IMG/VR virus record: IMGVR_UViG_3300044627_004278
Span: 1 to 43,034 of that record
From: a virus
DNA: 43,034 bases
Direction: 5' to 3' (one strand)
Positions 8,825-17,081 of this stretch are shown here, piece after piece. Within the stretch, counting starts at the first letter, position 1. Each line of letters begins with the position of its first letter. A program made the translations under genes and the position numbers. The notes under the pieces were generated by a model. That model searched no databases. It saw nothing but the letters and a program-made list of their open reading frames with translations, and was not told where the DNA came from.

Positions 8825-9652
8825 TTAACCTATTAGTGGATCGACGGGCAATTCTTGTGTTCTTAATAAAGTATTTTCAATTTCTGCTAATTCTTTTGTA
8901 GCATCAGACATCATCGCAGCCGCGTTTATTTGAGCACCACCCGGTAGCGGAATACCATTAAATTTAATTAAATTTTGAGCCCATTGTTTTTTCAATAAAG
9001 CTGAAAAGTATAATTTAAATACACGGTCATTCCATATTTGCGTATATTTTGTAGAATCAATTTTTACATAAGTTTCAAGTAAAATATATTTTGTACTAGT
9101 AAGTTTTGAATAATCTGTTTCCAAAAATAATCTATTTGTTGTTTTTGTATACGTATACGACATTGGATAATTGAAAATATTATCAACATCATTTATATAA
9201 GACATAGCTTCAATATAAGAAGCCAGTGGTGCCATTGGATAACCGGTTTGATTAAAATAAATGCCAAAAAAATCAAATAAAGTCATTTGATATCTCAGAT
9301 CAAACATGTAATCTCCGATTGGATGGCTCGGGGCATATACTTTGCTAACTGTTCTTATGTCTTGTGCGGTTGGCCAATAACCAGTAGTACCATCTGCTAG
9401 AGTTCTTTGTTGCGCGCCTATTGCATTGCCAAATGTAGAAACATCAAAAAATCTTTGAGCAATTTCTTGATCTGTTACCTGATGTGCAAATAAAGCCCTT
9501 TGGTTAAAATCAAAATGCCTATCATACATATATTCCAGAGCTTCATCCAAACGATCTTCGATCTGTTGGCTGTCTATATTTATTTGTATTACCGGGTGAC
9601 CCAAATGCCTTAAGGTATAGTCTATAAATTCTTGTCTGGATGATATGGCCAT
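8825..9652 (-). CDS. gp13: Neck protein, gp13-like
   Basis: A 275-residue neck protein of the gp13 family. The N terminus SRQEFIDYTLRHLGHPVIQI, followed by QQIEDRLDEALEYMYDRHFD, is typical. Its partner gp14 is encoded immediately downstream. The start at 9652 has no Shine-Dalgarno sequence. Instead CATAAATA (9658-9665) ends exactly 5 bases before the ATG, where a T4-type late promoter would start transcription at the ATG itself. This is one of several late genes here with that arrangement. Confidence 0.9.
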   Translation of the reverse strand: MAISSRQEFIDYTLRHLGHPVIQINIDSQQIEDRLDEALEYMYDRHFDFNQRALFAHQVTDQEIAQRFFDVSTFGNAIGAQQRTLADGTTGYWPTAQDIRTVSKVYAPSHPIGDYMFDLRYQMTLFDFFGIYFNQTGYPMAPLASYIEAMSYINDVDNIFNYPMSYTYTKTTNRLFLETDYSKLTSTKYILLETYVKIDSTKYTQIWNDRVFKLYFSALLKKQWAQNLIKFNGIPLPGGAQINAAAMMSDATKELAEIENTLLRTQELPVDPLIG

Positions 9653-9657
9653 ACAAG

Positions 9658-9665
9658 TATTTATG
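9658..9665 (-). promoter_or_regulatory. Late promoter placed for a leaderless gp13 mRNA
   Basis: CATAAATA differs from the T4 late core TATAAATA at its first base and is separated from the gp13 ATG by 5 bases. The T4 late core spans about -13 to -6, so +1 would fall on the A of the ATG. No Shine-Dalgarno sequence is present. Confidence 0.6.
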
Positions 9666-9683
9666 AATTTTTATTGGATTTGT

Positions 9684-10079
9684 TTAGGTGTTCGGGATTC
9701 CGTTTATTGTGACTTCAACAAATTTTATTTCTTCTGGGTCCAACTTTTCTATTTGTTCTTTTCTTGGATTTTTGATACCGGGATCGTAATTACTAAATCC
9801 CGGCATACTTAAAGGACAATTTAGTTTTGGATAATCAAGTTTTGAATATCTTTCAGCACTTTTTACTAACCAAGTATGTGGAAAGTCACCACAACCACAT
9901 TTACCACAATAATTCATTCCCTCAACAAGTTTACTGTTAATCAAAAATTCACATTTTGGTATATCTTTATAACCAAAACATGAAATTGCTCTTAATTGTT
10001 TTGTTTCTAAATCTATTTTTTTATTATTAATTCCTCTAGAAGCAATAGACATTGCCAAAGATACAACTTTATCTATCAT
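9684..10079 (-). CDS. Cysteine-motif protein, probable zinc-binding (CGxCGC type)
   Basis: A 131-residue protein of unknown function, with a central YCGKCGCGDFPHTWL and a later LNCPLSMPGF. This resembles small zinc-knuckle domains in phage proteins that pair a CxxCxC cluster with a downstream CP. The 218-residue protein at 24273-24929 carries the same arrangement (WCTKCGC ... FECPIKKFG), so the two may share a domain. It lies between the neck and baseplate genes in the late operon, which suggests a virion or assembly role. Ribosome-binding site GGAG lies inside the end of the preceding gene. Confidence 0.6.
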   Translation of the reverse strand: MIDKVVSLAMSIASRGINNKKIDLETKQLRAISCFGYKDIPKCEFLINSKLVEGMNYCGKCGCGDFPHTWLVKSAERYSKLDYPKLNCPLSMPGFSNYDPGIKNPRKEQIEKLDPEEIKFVEVTINGIPNT

Positions 10080-10081
10080 GA

Positions 10082-10717
10082 TTATACACTCCTATAAATT
10101 ATTACAACTCCTGCTGGATAAACATAATTCTTTAAAAAAGCATCGTAGGTCAATAAATTATTATATTTTGATGTGTTCACTTCTATGGTTATAGTTCCCG
10201 ATGAACCAGTACTAACATATACATCAGTCCAAGATAATCCCAACAAAGTACATATCAAATACTTTATAGCTTCCGGAGTTCCTTTTTTATCAATATATTC
10301 TGATTTTGCTTTTATTGAAAACTGTCTTATGTTATTTAAAACATTGGAAAGTGGAGCCTGAGAAAAATCAGCACCATCAAAATAGAAATCTGCAAATGCT
10401 TCTAAAAATATAGAATTTGAATATAAAGGAACTCTAATATTTTCCCATTCAAGTTGTGCGCCATATCCATAATCAATACTAAAAAGCCAACGTAAATAAT
10501 TCTTAACAAGAGAAACTACTAAAACGTTTTGCGGATCAGATTCATATTTTTTTATAATCCAATAAGGAAAAAGAGATTCCACTGTCAGATCGTCGCCCAA
10601 CCACCGTTTTCCATCCACATCAAAAAAATCAGAATAATATAAAGATTTGGCCTTTTCGACCATTTTTTCTATTTTATAACTTTCACTTACTGGTAAATTA
10701 TTAAAAAGTAAAATCAT
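10082..10717 (-). CDS. Minimal baseplate wedge protein, gp7/tail-protein-I-like
   Basis: A 211-residue protein next to the gp6-like wedge gene. The segment YIDKKGTPEAIKYLICTLLGL and a C terminus of the FLKNYVYPAGVVII type recall the fold shared by phage P2 tail protein I and the wedge-forming part of T4 gp7. Contractile machines have a conserved wedge core of gp25-, gp6- and gp7-like proteins, and here the three genes are adjacent in that order. It is far shorter than T4 gp7 (1032), so only the core would be present. The assignment rests on motif style plus neighbourhood. Confidence 0.65.
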   Translation of the reverse strand: MILLFNNLPVSESYKIEKMVEKAKSLYYSDFFDVDGKRWLGDDLTVESLFPYWIIKKYESDPQNVLVVSLVKNYLRWLFSIDYGYGAQLEWENIRVPLYSNSIFLEAFADFYFDGADFSQAPLSNVLNNIRQFSIKAKSEYIDKKGTPEAIKYLICTLLGLSWTDVYVSTGSSGTITIEVNTSKYNNLLTYDAFLKNYVYPAGVVIIYRSV

Positions 10718-11784
10718 AGACTATACTTTACGCTGATTCCTGCTGGTGTTTTATCTGAAAGATATAATAACAATTGATTCTGTAAAGACGTTCCTAATCC
10801 AGTAACATAAACTTTAACTTCTCCCAAAAGACTGCTAGTTACAGATATTTTTGTAATATCATCAGTACCGGATATTCCAGAATTTAATATTGCATTTTTA
10901 TAATCTGCAATCGTAACACATCGCTCTGTAGAAGATGCTTTGAATTTTAATTTTGTTTTTGCCTGAGCTACACTGATTAAATCATAACCACCAGATGGTA
11001 ATTCAGAGGTACCAAACGAAACATATGATGGAGCGTTTATTGTTGCACTATTTGCAGAACTACCGTTCGATTGTATAGCAGTTATTGTTACTTTATACTG
11101 TGTTGTTATATTTTTTGCAGTTGGTATATTTGTTGTTAAAATATAACCTAAATTTCCATTTATAACACAATAATGTTTATTATTTGAAGATGATATTTTT
11201 GAAATATTTGAAACTTCCGTCCATGTTTCAGTAGTATTTGTATTAGTATCGGTAACTTTAAATGTTATTGTTTCTGGATCTATTGTGTATGGTATTTCTA
11301 TAGAATTTGTTGTATAATCATATTCTGTATAAACAACAACATTTCCAGAATAAAGTTTTATTGATTTTGAACTATTACTGTCTATAGATTCTTTATTATA
11401 AAAATAAACTTGTGAACCTTTTGTAGTAATTGCAGTGAATGCTGTATATGATTCTAATGTTGTTCCTCCAATTATAAGAGTTCTAACACAACTTGCTGTT
11501 TTTGTCGGTTCAAGTAATACAGATGAATTTGAAGCAATACCAAGTAAACCATTTAATGTGGTTGCAGTAGTTGAAAAACTATTTAAATAGCCATATTGTG
11601 CATAAATTCCATTATAGGCTGTAGCTGTAGCAAGTATGTTTATTAACATGCTTATAGCACTAGCTGGATTATCATAATCTAAATCACCAACATCTTCTTG
11701 TTGTTTATAAAAATTAATCAAAGAATCTTTAATATCAGTAAAGTCTAAAGAAGCAACATTTAATTTTTTTAAATCATATGCCAT
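10714..11784 (-). CDS. gp6: Baseplate wedge protein, gp6/gpJ-like
   Basis: A 356-residue wedge protein. The N terminus carries LDFTDIKDSLINFYKQQ, then DLDYDNPASAISMLINILATATAYNGIY, the usual opening of T4 gp6 and P2 gpJ. The C-terminal part has STERCVTIADYKNAILNSG, the conserved TxxDYxxxxxS-like block of this family. It is about half the size of T4 gp6 (660), which again suggests a reduced baseplate. It overlaps the gp7-like gene by 4 bases and abuts the gp25-like gene. Confidence 0.85.
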   Translation of the reverse strand: MAYDLKKLNVASLDFTDIKDSLINFYKQQEDVGDLDYDNPASAISMLINILATATAYNGIYAQYGYLNSFSTTATTLNGLLGIASNSSVLLEPTKTASCVRTLIIGGTTLESYTAFTAITTKGSQVYFYNKESIDSNSSKSIKLYSGNVVVYTEYDYTTNSIEIPYTIDPETITFKVTDTNTNTTETWTEVSNISKISSSNNKHYCVINGNLGYILTTNIPTAKNITTQYKVTITAIQSNGSSANSATINAPSYVSFGTSELPSGGYDLISVAQAKTKLKFKASSTERCVTIADYKNAILNSGISGTDDITKISVTSSLLGEVKVYVTGLGTSLQNQLLLYLSDKTPAGISVKYSL

Positions 11785-12164
11785 TATATTTCTACCTCAA
11801 TATAACAAGTTGAATCGTTTTGATTTCCTATCTTGTTAGTTGTCGTGTAATCTACTTTGAACTCTAACATAGAATTAGTAAAATTTATCAAAGTTACTTT
11901 TGTTTTCAATAAATAATAAATTTTTGATAATATGTCAGCAGCAAGTTTTATTTCAATTTCAGATTTATATATCTGACCATCAAATATATAAGTAAAGTAA
12001 TCTGAACCGAGTTCTTTATCTGCTGGCAATTCGCCTTTTTGGGTTTTTGAAATGTTTTCTATATACTGGGAAATTGCATTAAATTCCGTAACAAATCCAA
12101 CATCTTTTTTTGATGAAGATGTTTGTATTTTTTTAAATGTTATTTCAAAATCTTTAATAGCCAT
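11784..12164 (-). CDS. gp25: Baseplate wedge protein, gp25-like
   Basis: A 126-residue gp25 homologue. The family core is seen as FVTEFNAISQYIENISKTQKG followed by PADKELGSDYFTYIFD and the ILSKIYYLLKTKV helix; T4 gp25 is 132 residues and has a lysozyme-like name but a structural role. I prefer the ATG at 12164 to a TTG at 12197, because the ATG clears the preceding stop and sits 5 bases after a perfect TATAAATA (12170-12177). That spacing predicts a leaderless late mRNA; no Shine-Dalgarno sequence is visible at the ATG. Confidence 0.82.
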   Translation of the reverse strand: MAIKDFEITFKKIQTSSSKKDVGFVTEFNAISQYIENISKTQKGELPADKELGSDYFTYIFDGQIYKSEIEIKLAADILSKIYYLLKTKVTLINFTNSMLEFKVDYTTTNKIGNQNDSTCYIEVEI

Positions 12165-12169
12165 CAAAA

Positions 12170-12177
12170 TATTTATA
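12170..12177 (-). promoter_or_regulatory. Late promoter placed for a leaderless gp25 mRNA
   Basis: A perfect TATAAATA on the minus strand that ends 5 bases before the ATG of the gp25-like gene and overlaps the stop region of the preceding gene. By T4 late-promoter geometry the mRNA would begin at the ATG. Confidence 0.65.
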
Positions 12178-12969
12178 TCAGATATAATCTCTTCCAATAT
12201 CTCCTATTTGTGATAAAGATAGTGATGTTTCATGACTAGATGCAGTACAAACATGTTTGATTCCAACTATGTAATAGTATCCATTCATGATAGAATTTGT
12301 TGTCATATAAGGATATCCGCTCGCAGCATTCATATTCAAATAAATTAAATCTCCTAATTTTAAAGAAAAATCTCCAGCAACAGTAACATCTATTTTTTTA
12401 GCATATTTTATGGCATCTAAAAATTCTGCTCTGTTTACTGGTGTTTCTTTTGGAGTGTTCCAAAATGTAGCATTATTTAATCTAAATTTAGCATATGAAT
12501 CAAACATCGGTCGAATATCTGGACAAGAACAGCTGTAATCTGCAGCCGGAGATCCCCATATGCATCCCTGCCAATCTGCTCCAAGTTTTTCTGTTATTTG
12601 TTCACATTCTTTAGAAGGAGAATCAAAAAAAGAATCAACGCCTTCAGTATAACTAATATCCATATCAGGTATGCTTGTGGCACCCTTCCACAAAACATAT
12701 CCACTATAACCAGATGAACCACAAGAACCGGGGGAACCAGTTGTTGCTCCTATTGTTTTTATAAAACCCAATTGTTCTGCTATTGCTTTAATTGTTGGAA
12801 ATTTTTTAAAACAATCATTAATAGTATTCGGAATTGCGGTCGCACCTCTATTTAAAAATGCATTTGCACACTCATAAGTGCCTTTAGAATTTAAAGGATA
12901 AAATGCTTCTTGGGAATAATTTGTCCCATATGTTTTTATTTGTTTAGACTCTGCTTTTTTTGTATTCAT
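12178..12969 (-). CDS. Probable baseplate/tail structural protein
   Basis: A 263-residue protein between the wedge genes and a hub-like gene. The C-terminal 80 residues (VTVAGDFSLKLGDLIYL ... GYYYIVGIKHVCTASSHETSLSLSQ) look like the 'Gdp.l..Gd.i' and 'G.Y.V..v.H' strands found in phage hub and late-control-type tail proteins. The middle holds a short Gly/Ser/Cys-rich segment (GSPGSCGSSGYSGY) and several cysteines, which is unusual for a cytoplasmically assembled tail protein. No Shine-Dalgarno sequence is visible. I infer a baseplate role from position and the C-terminal pattern. Confidence 0.55.
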   Translation of the reverse strand: MNTKKAESKQIKTYGTNYSQEAFYPLNSKGTYECANAFLNRGATAIPNTINDCFKKFPTIKAIAEQLGFIKTIGATTGSPGSCGSSGYSGYVLWKGATSIPDMDISYTEGVDSFFDSPSKECEQITEKLGADWQGCIWGSPAADYSCSCPDIRPMFDSYAKFRLNNATFWNTPKETPVNRAEFLDAIKYAKKIDVTVAGDFSLKLGDLIYLNMNAASGYPYMTTNSIMNGYYYIVGIKHVCTASSHETSLSLSQIGDIGRDYI

Positions 12970-12998
12970 TTTAATTAAATTAATAATTTTTTATATTT

Positions 12999-14939
12999 TT
13001 ATGGATTTCCACCAGTAGGACCAGTAGGACCAGTATTTCCAATAACAGTTCCGTCGCAACATCCATCTACAACATTTTCTACTGTAAAATAATAAACAAA
13101 ATTTTCTCCGTCAGAATATTTGCAAAGTTTTACTATATGAAATATATCTTCCTCTGGTAACAGATTTGGTGTCTTGGCTCCAACAGGTCTAAAATAAAAA
13201 CCATCAGGAAGACAAACATCAACCCATCCGGGCGGCAAATATGTTCCAGTTATGCCTCTTTCATTTAAATTTATGGCCCAGGTTTCATCCTGAGTGTCTG
13301 AAGATTTTAATGAATCGTCTAATAACCATTTTTCTATTTGATGGTAATATGTAAATCCTGTAGAACCAGTTGCTCCGGGTGCTGGAGGAGAAGAACCAGT
13401 TGCACCCGATGCTCCAGTTATACCACTGTCATAATAAAGTTTATTCCATTTATAACGATATTTTTTAGCATTTGCTTTTGTTGTGTTGGTCGGTGATACG
13501 TTATCTATTTCATATTTTTGCAATAGAGCAAAAAAACAATCTTCTCGGTTTCCCATACAACATAAAGAATAAAATATAAAATTTTGTAATTCTATATCTC
13601 TTATTTTAGTTAATTTATCTTGAACATTGTTTATTTTTGATTTAAAAGATTCATATCTTATATCTAAAACTTTTGACAAATACATATCAGACGCTATAGT
13701 AACCCCACTAATATCAGGATAATTAGGATGAATCTCAGTCATATCAAACATATTTTTCCACATGTCAGCCGTATCTACATACGGCATTACACCAGTAAGG
13801 CCCATCAAAGGTAATTCTGAATAAGGTTTATCTAAACCAAATTGTTGACCTATATGATTTAAATAATTTTCTGCATTTACTGCGTCCAAATCACTATAAA
13901 ATCCCCAGTGTGAATCATAAACAAGTTGTTCCGCACCCGGTATTCCTTGGGTGGCTCCTCCACTGGAAATAAGTTCTATATTATATTTTTCACCTTCATC
14001 TTGAAATTGAAATGTTAATGCTTTTATTGAATAATTTGGATCTGCACTGACGCCACTGGGAACAACATCCAAAAACTTTGGTGTTTTTTTGATATAATAA
14101 TAATTTTTTGAAACATATTGAAAAGCGGGGTTTGATAAAATAGCATATGCTTTTCTGTATTTTTTACCATCAGGAAGTTTTCTTATAACATCATCACCTT
14201 CAAAAACACCAACTCTTCTAAAATCATTATCTACTGTACCATATGAAGGATCCTTATCTGGATCTCTATGAAAATATTTAAAATTAAATTTTCCAGTTAA
14301 ATCAGTCCAAAAGAAAAAATTTGGTTTTTTATCAACTTCATCTACAGAAAATGAAGCAAGATAATTTAAATATTGAATTGTATCACCAGAAGGATTATGT
14401 TCTCTTGTTGATAACGCATTTAAAGGTTTATATAAAACAAAATTTGAAGTTTTATCAACAATTCCAGTAGAAAAACCAGTTTTTGTTACAATTTCTTGAA
14501 CAAAGGAATCTATTTTTTCTAATACAGGTTTGACGTAAGAGAGATCTTTTATTAATGATGTATTTTGTACTTTTTTATAAACTTCCGTAGTAAAAAATAT
14601 TCCGATAAAATTTTCTTCAGTATCTGAGGATGCGTTATTTAAATAACTTACAGAAGTAATATTAAAAGTAAAATTTGGATTATTGGATCCATACAAAACT
14701 ATTGATATTTTTGTTATTTCAAATTGTAAAATTCTAGATACTATATCTTTTTTATCTTGAACTACTAAAACACCATTTGGGAAAACATCATTAATTGTTT
14801 CCACCATTTCAATTCTTTCAAATAAACATTCTGTATTTTGTTTTGCAATATCAACAGATTCGCTTCCATCTGAATTTTGTAAAAAAATACTTTTTATATT
14901 AGAGTAAGCTGGATTAAAATTTGACTGAGTATTTGGCAT
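12999..14939 (-). CDS. Baseplate hub-like protein, gp27-type, with collagen-like tail
   Basis: A 646-residue protein. The first ~330 residues include IEMVETINDVFPNGVLVVQDKKDIV and FWTDLTGKFNFKYFHRD, resembling hub proteins of T4-like phages (gp27 type) that form the ring beneath the tail tube. The C-terminal ~160 residues contain collagen-like GATGSSPPAPGATGSTG and end in GNTGPTGPTG, encoded by short DNA repeats near 13012-13034 and 13370-13420. Such tails often trimerise or are exposed. The adjacent genes are gp53-like and gp48/54-like, consistent with a baseplate locus. The length well exceeds T4 gp27 (391). Confidence 0.65.
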   Translation of the reverse strand: MPNTQSNFNPAYSNIKSIFLQNSDGSESVDIAKQNTECLFERIEMVETINDVFPNGVLVVQDKKDIVSRILQFEITKISIVLYGSNNPNFTFNITSVSYLNNASSDTEENFIGIFFTTEVYKKVQNTSLIKDLSYVKPVLEKIDSFVQEIVTKTGFSTGIVDKTSNFVLYKPLNALSTREHNPSGDTIQYLNYLASFSVDEVDKKPNFFFWTDLTGKFNFKYFHRDPDKDPSYGTVDNDFRRVGVFEGDDVIRKLPDGKKYRKAYAILSNPAFQYVSKNYYYIKKTPKFLDVVPSGVSADPNYSIKALTFQFQDEGEKYNIELISSGGATQGIPGAEQLVYDSHWGFYSDLDAVNAENYLNHIGQQFGLDKPYSELPLMGLTGVMPYVDTADMWKNMFDMTEIHPNYPDISGVTIASDMYLSKVLDIRYESFKSKINNVQDKLTKIRDIELQNFIFYSLCCMGNREDCFFALLQKYEIDNVSPTNTTKANAKKYRYKWNKLYYDSGITGASGATGSSPPAPGATGSTGFTYYHQIEKWLLDDSLKSSDTQDETWAINLNERGITGTYLPPGWVDVCLPDGFYFRPVGAKTPNLLPEEDIFHIVKLCKYSDGENFVYYFTVENVVDGCCDGTVIGNTGPTGPTGGNP

Positions 14940-14942
14940 TTT

Positions 14943-15794
14943 TTATTTAAACTTTGCTGTTATAAAAAAACTTTTTGCTTTTCCAAAAAAAGAATTTGTA
15001 AAACTTTTTATAGTTTTTGATGAAGTGTTTATAAAAGATTCAACCGTTACATTTGATCCATTATCACCTGTAGTACCATAATTAAAATTTATAGATTCAA
15101 TTTTATTTGAATCAAATTTAGATTCTCCAGTAGCTGTTATTTTAGATGTTACTGTAAATTTACCATTAGGTTTATCATAAAAATATAAAGTTTTTTCTTT
15201 TGAAGTTTTAACTTCTTGTGTATAAAGTAGTTTTTGTATGCTATATGATCCCCCAGAATTTGGATATATTAATACATAAGAACTGCCAGTGACACCAGAA
15301 ACAAATAAAGTTCCATTTTTTTCTTTTTTGGTAATCATATCACTTGTTCCATAAAATTCATCATCAATTAAAGAAAAAGGACCATCGATGTTAAAATTTC
15401 CAACAGAAGAAAATGAAGCTGAATTACCACTATTTGATTGATATGGAAGAATTATACTTCCTCGGGGAAACACATAAGATGTTGTGCCAGAAAGATCTCC
15501 CGTCAAAGATATGTCATATTTTCCTTCTTCATTTTTATTAAAAATATTTGCATTTGGTGGTAGTATTTTTAATGGATTTATTTTTTTATTTGCTATAATA
15601 AATGACCAAAAACTGTCAGGATTATTATAAATTTTACTAGCCGCTTCAATTAAAGTACTTTTATCATCTAAATCTATAGTATTGGTATTTTCTTTTACTT
15701 TTGAAAAATCAATATAAGTAAAAAAATCAGATATAGTAAAGGAACCGATGGTACTTTCAAATTTTGTTTTTGGTAAATTTTCAAAATATTTCAT
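14943..15794 (-). CDS. gp53: Baseplate wedge protein, gp53-like N terminus
   Basis: A 283-residue protein. Residues about 1-80 (KYFENLPKTKF ... FFTYIDFSKV ... LIEAASKIYNNPDSFWSFIIANKKINPLKIL) match the gp53 pattern, in which an 'A..IYgnp.lYWvl...N' block is diagnostic; T4 gp53 is 196 residues. The remaining ~200 residues form a Ser/Thr/Gly-rich beta-type extension. T4 gp53 joins wedges together during baseplate assembly. The start is preceded by AAAGAATATT, a weak ribosome-binding site, 8 bases from the gp48/54-like stop. Confidence 0.72.
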   Translation of the reverse strand: MKYFENLPKTKFESTIGSFTISDFFTYIDFSKVKENTNTIDLDDKSTLIEAASKIYNNPDSFWSFIIANKKINPLKILPPNANIFNKNEEGKYDISLTGDLSGTTSYVFPRGSIILPYQSNSGNSASFSSVGNFNIDGPFSLIDDEFYGTSDMITKKEKNGTLFVSGVTGSSYVLIYPNSGGSYSIQKLLYTQEVKTSKEKTLYFYDKPNGKFTVTSKITATGESKFDSNKIESINFNYGTTGDNGSNVTVESFINTSSKTIKSFTNSFFGKAKSFFITAKFK

Positions 15795-15802
15795 AATATT
15801 CT

Positions 15803-16627
15803 TTAAATTGAATTGGCTGATATTTCTGATTTCGAATAAATTCCACCAGCTGCATAACCATCCGAACCACCGGGAACATATGTTCCTGTTTCAAATTCTG
15901 TAAATTGTAAACCTAAAAGTGTTACCGCCGAAGTGCCATTAGGCAACAATCTGATAACTGAATCGGAATTATCGTTTCTTTTTACCATAACAGTATTTAA
16001 TACACACACTAACGGCGATCCAAGCCAATCTGCTGTAAGATCTCCTTCATCACCAAATCCAGTAGGTGCATTTCCTTTAGTAATTTTCATAGCCCATAAA
16101 CTTTGGGGATAAGACCTTTCAGGAAGATCTGAAGCTTGTGTTGGATATGATGATTTATTAAATGAACCGACTATTTGTTCAATTATTTTAGCTTCTTGTG
16201 CATTTTTGGGAACTAAAACATATTGAAAAAAGTATTGTTTTCTTGCTTCTGAAATCATCGACATTTCAGCAATATTACTAAAACGTCTATAAGTTGTAGT
16301 AGCAAATACTCGTTCATAATATGACATGGCTGGCGCGGCCATTCTTTCCAACTGTCTTAAGGTTCCACCAATACCACCTCCTGCATTGGCTATGGCTGCT
16401 TTTGTTAATATGGGGCCAACCGGATTGCTATTACTTTCACCAAACTCATGTTGGACAACATAACCGGGTTCTTTGGGTAGAGGCAATTTAATATGATTAA
16501 AAGCTCTAGATATGACTCCAGCTCTAGTTCTTTGCGTATTTATTAGAGAATAATCAGCAGCATAAAAATTTAACCATAGAGGTTGTTCGGCTGCATAAGA
16601 TCCCAGTGGAAATTGATAGAAGGCCAT
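15803..16627 (-). CDS. Baseplate tail-tube cap protein, gp48/gp54-like
   Basis: A 274-residue protein. The features HIKLPLPKEPGYVVQHEF, then a segment of the form QYFFQYVLVPKNAQEAKIIEQIVGSF and SYP, match T4 gp48/gp54, which sit on the hub and nucleate tube polymerisation. It is the first gene of the leftward late cluster. The start at 16627 has no Shine-Dalgarno sequence. CTAAATA (16634-16640) lies 6 bases before the ATG, predicting a leaderless or one-nucleotide-leader mRNA. Which of the two T4 proteins it corresponds to is not resolved. Confidence 0.75.
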   Translation of the reverse strand: MAFYQFPLGSYAAEQPLWLNFYAADYSLINTQRTRAGVISRAFNHIKLPLPKEPGYVVQHEFGESNSNPVGPILTKAAIANAGGGIGGTLRQLERMAAPAMSYYERVFATTTYRRFSNIAEMSMISEARKQYFFQYVLVPKNAQEAKIIEQIVGSFNKSSYPTQASDLPERSYPQSLWAMKITKGNAPTGFGDEGDLTADWLGSPLVCVLNTVMVKRNDNSDSVIRLLPNGTSAVTLLGLQFTEFETGTYVPGGSDGYAAGGIYSKSEISANSI

Positions 16628-16633
16628 TTTAAA

Positions 16634-16640
16634 TATTTAG
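16634..16640 (-). promoter_or_regulatory. Late promoter, leftward half of a divergent pair
   Basis: CTAAATA on the minus strand, 6 bases before the gp48/54-like ATG. Together with CTAAATA on the plus strand at 16650 it makes a back-to-back late promoter pair in a 34-base intergenic gap. Confidence 0.65.
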
Positions 16641-16649
16641 ATAAATTAC

Positions 16650-16656
16650 CTAAATA
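16650..16656 (+). promoter_or_regulatory. Late promoter, rightward half of a divergent pair
   Basis: CTAAATA on the plus strand, followed by TTTTG and the ATG of the gp4-like gene (5-base spacer), so +1 should coincide with the ATG. It mirrors the leftward element at 16634-16640. Confidence 0.65.
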
Positions 16657-16661
16657 TTTTG

Positions 16662-17081
16662 ATGGCATACAAAACTAAATACAAACCCGAAAATAAACAA
16701 AAATATGTCGGAGATGTTGATAATATAGTTTGTAGGTCTTTATGGGAAAGATCTGTATGTAAATTTTTAGATCAAAATCAAAATATATTGAAATGGTCTT
16801 CCGAAGAAATACAAATACCATATTTGAATCCATTTGATAATAAAATGCACAACTACTATCCAGATTTTTTGGTGCAATTTAAAGAGGGGACATCTTTAAA
16901 ATGTTGGTTGATAGAAATAAAACCAAAAAAACAAACGTATTTAAAAGAAAATGCATCAAAGAAAGAAAAAATAACTTGGGGCATTAATCAAGCAAAATGG
17001 AATGCTGCAAAAAATTATTGTGATAAAAATAATTTTGAATTTAAAATACTAACAGAAAAAGAACTATTTACCAATGGCTAA
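16662..17081 (+). CDS. gp4: Head completion nuclease-like protein, gp4-like
   Basis: A 139-residue protein of the T4 gp4 (50) head completion family, which has a TnsA-like endonuclease fold. Visible family features are YVGDVDNIVCRSLWERSVCKFLD, then the YYPDFLV and WLIEIKPKKQ strands, which supply the E...PD...ExK acidic-lysine set. T4 gp4 is 150 residues. The ATG at 16662 is chosen over the in-frame TTG directly before it, since CTAAATA ends 5 bases upstream of the ATG and there is no Shine-Dalgarno sequence. It overlaps the next gene by 8 bases. Confidence 0.88.
   Translation: MAYKTKYKPENKQKYVGDVDNIVCRSLWERSVCKFLDQNQNILKWSSEEIQIPYLNPFDNKMHNYYPDFLVQFKEGTSLKCWLIEIKPKKQTYLKENASKKEKITWGINQAKWNAAKNYCDKNNFEFKILTEKELFTNG

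Noticed and set aside
12164-12197. TTG start for the gp25-like gene, adding 11 residues
   Set aside because: It overlaps the preceding gene, and AGGAG lies only 3 bases before it. The ATG at 12164 fits the family length and the TATAAATA-N5-ATG spacing.
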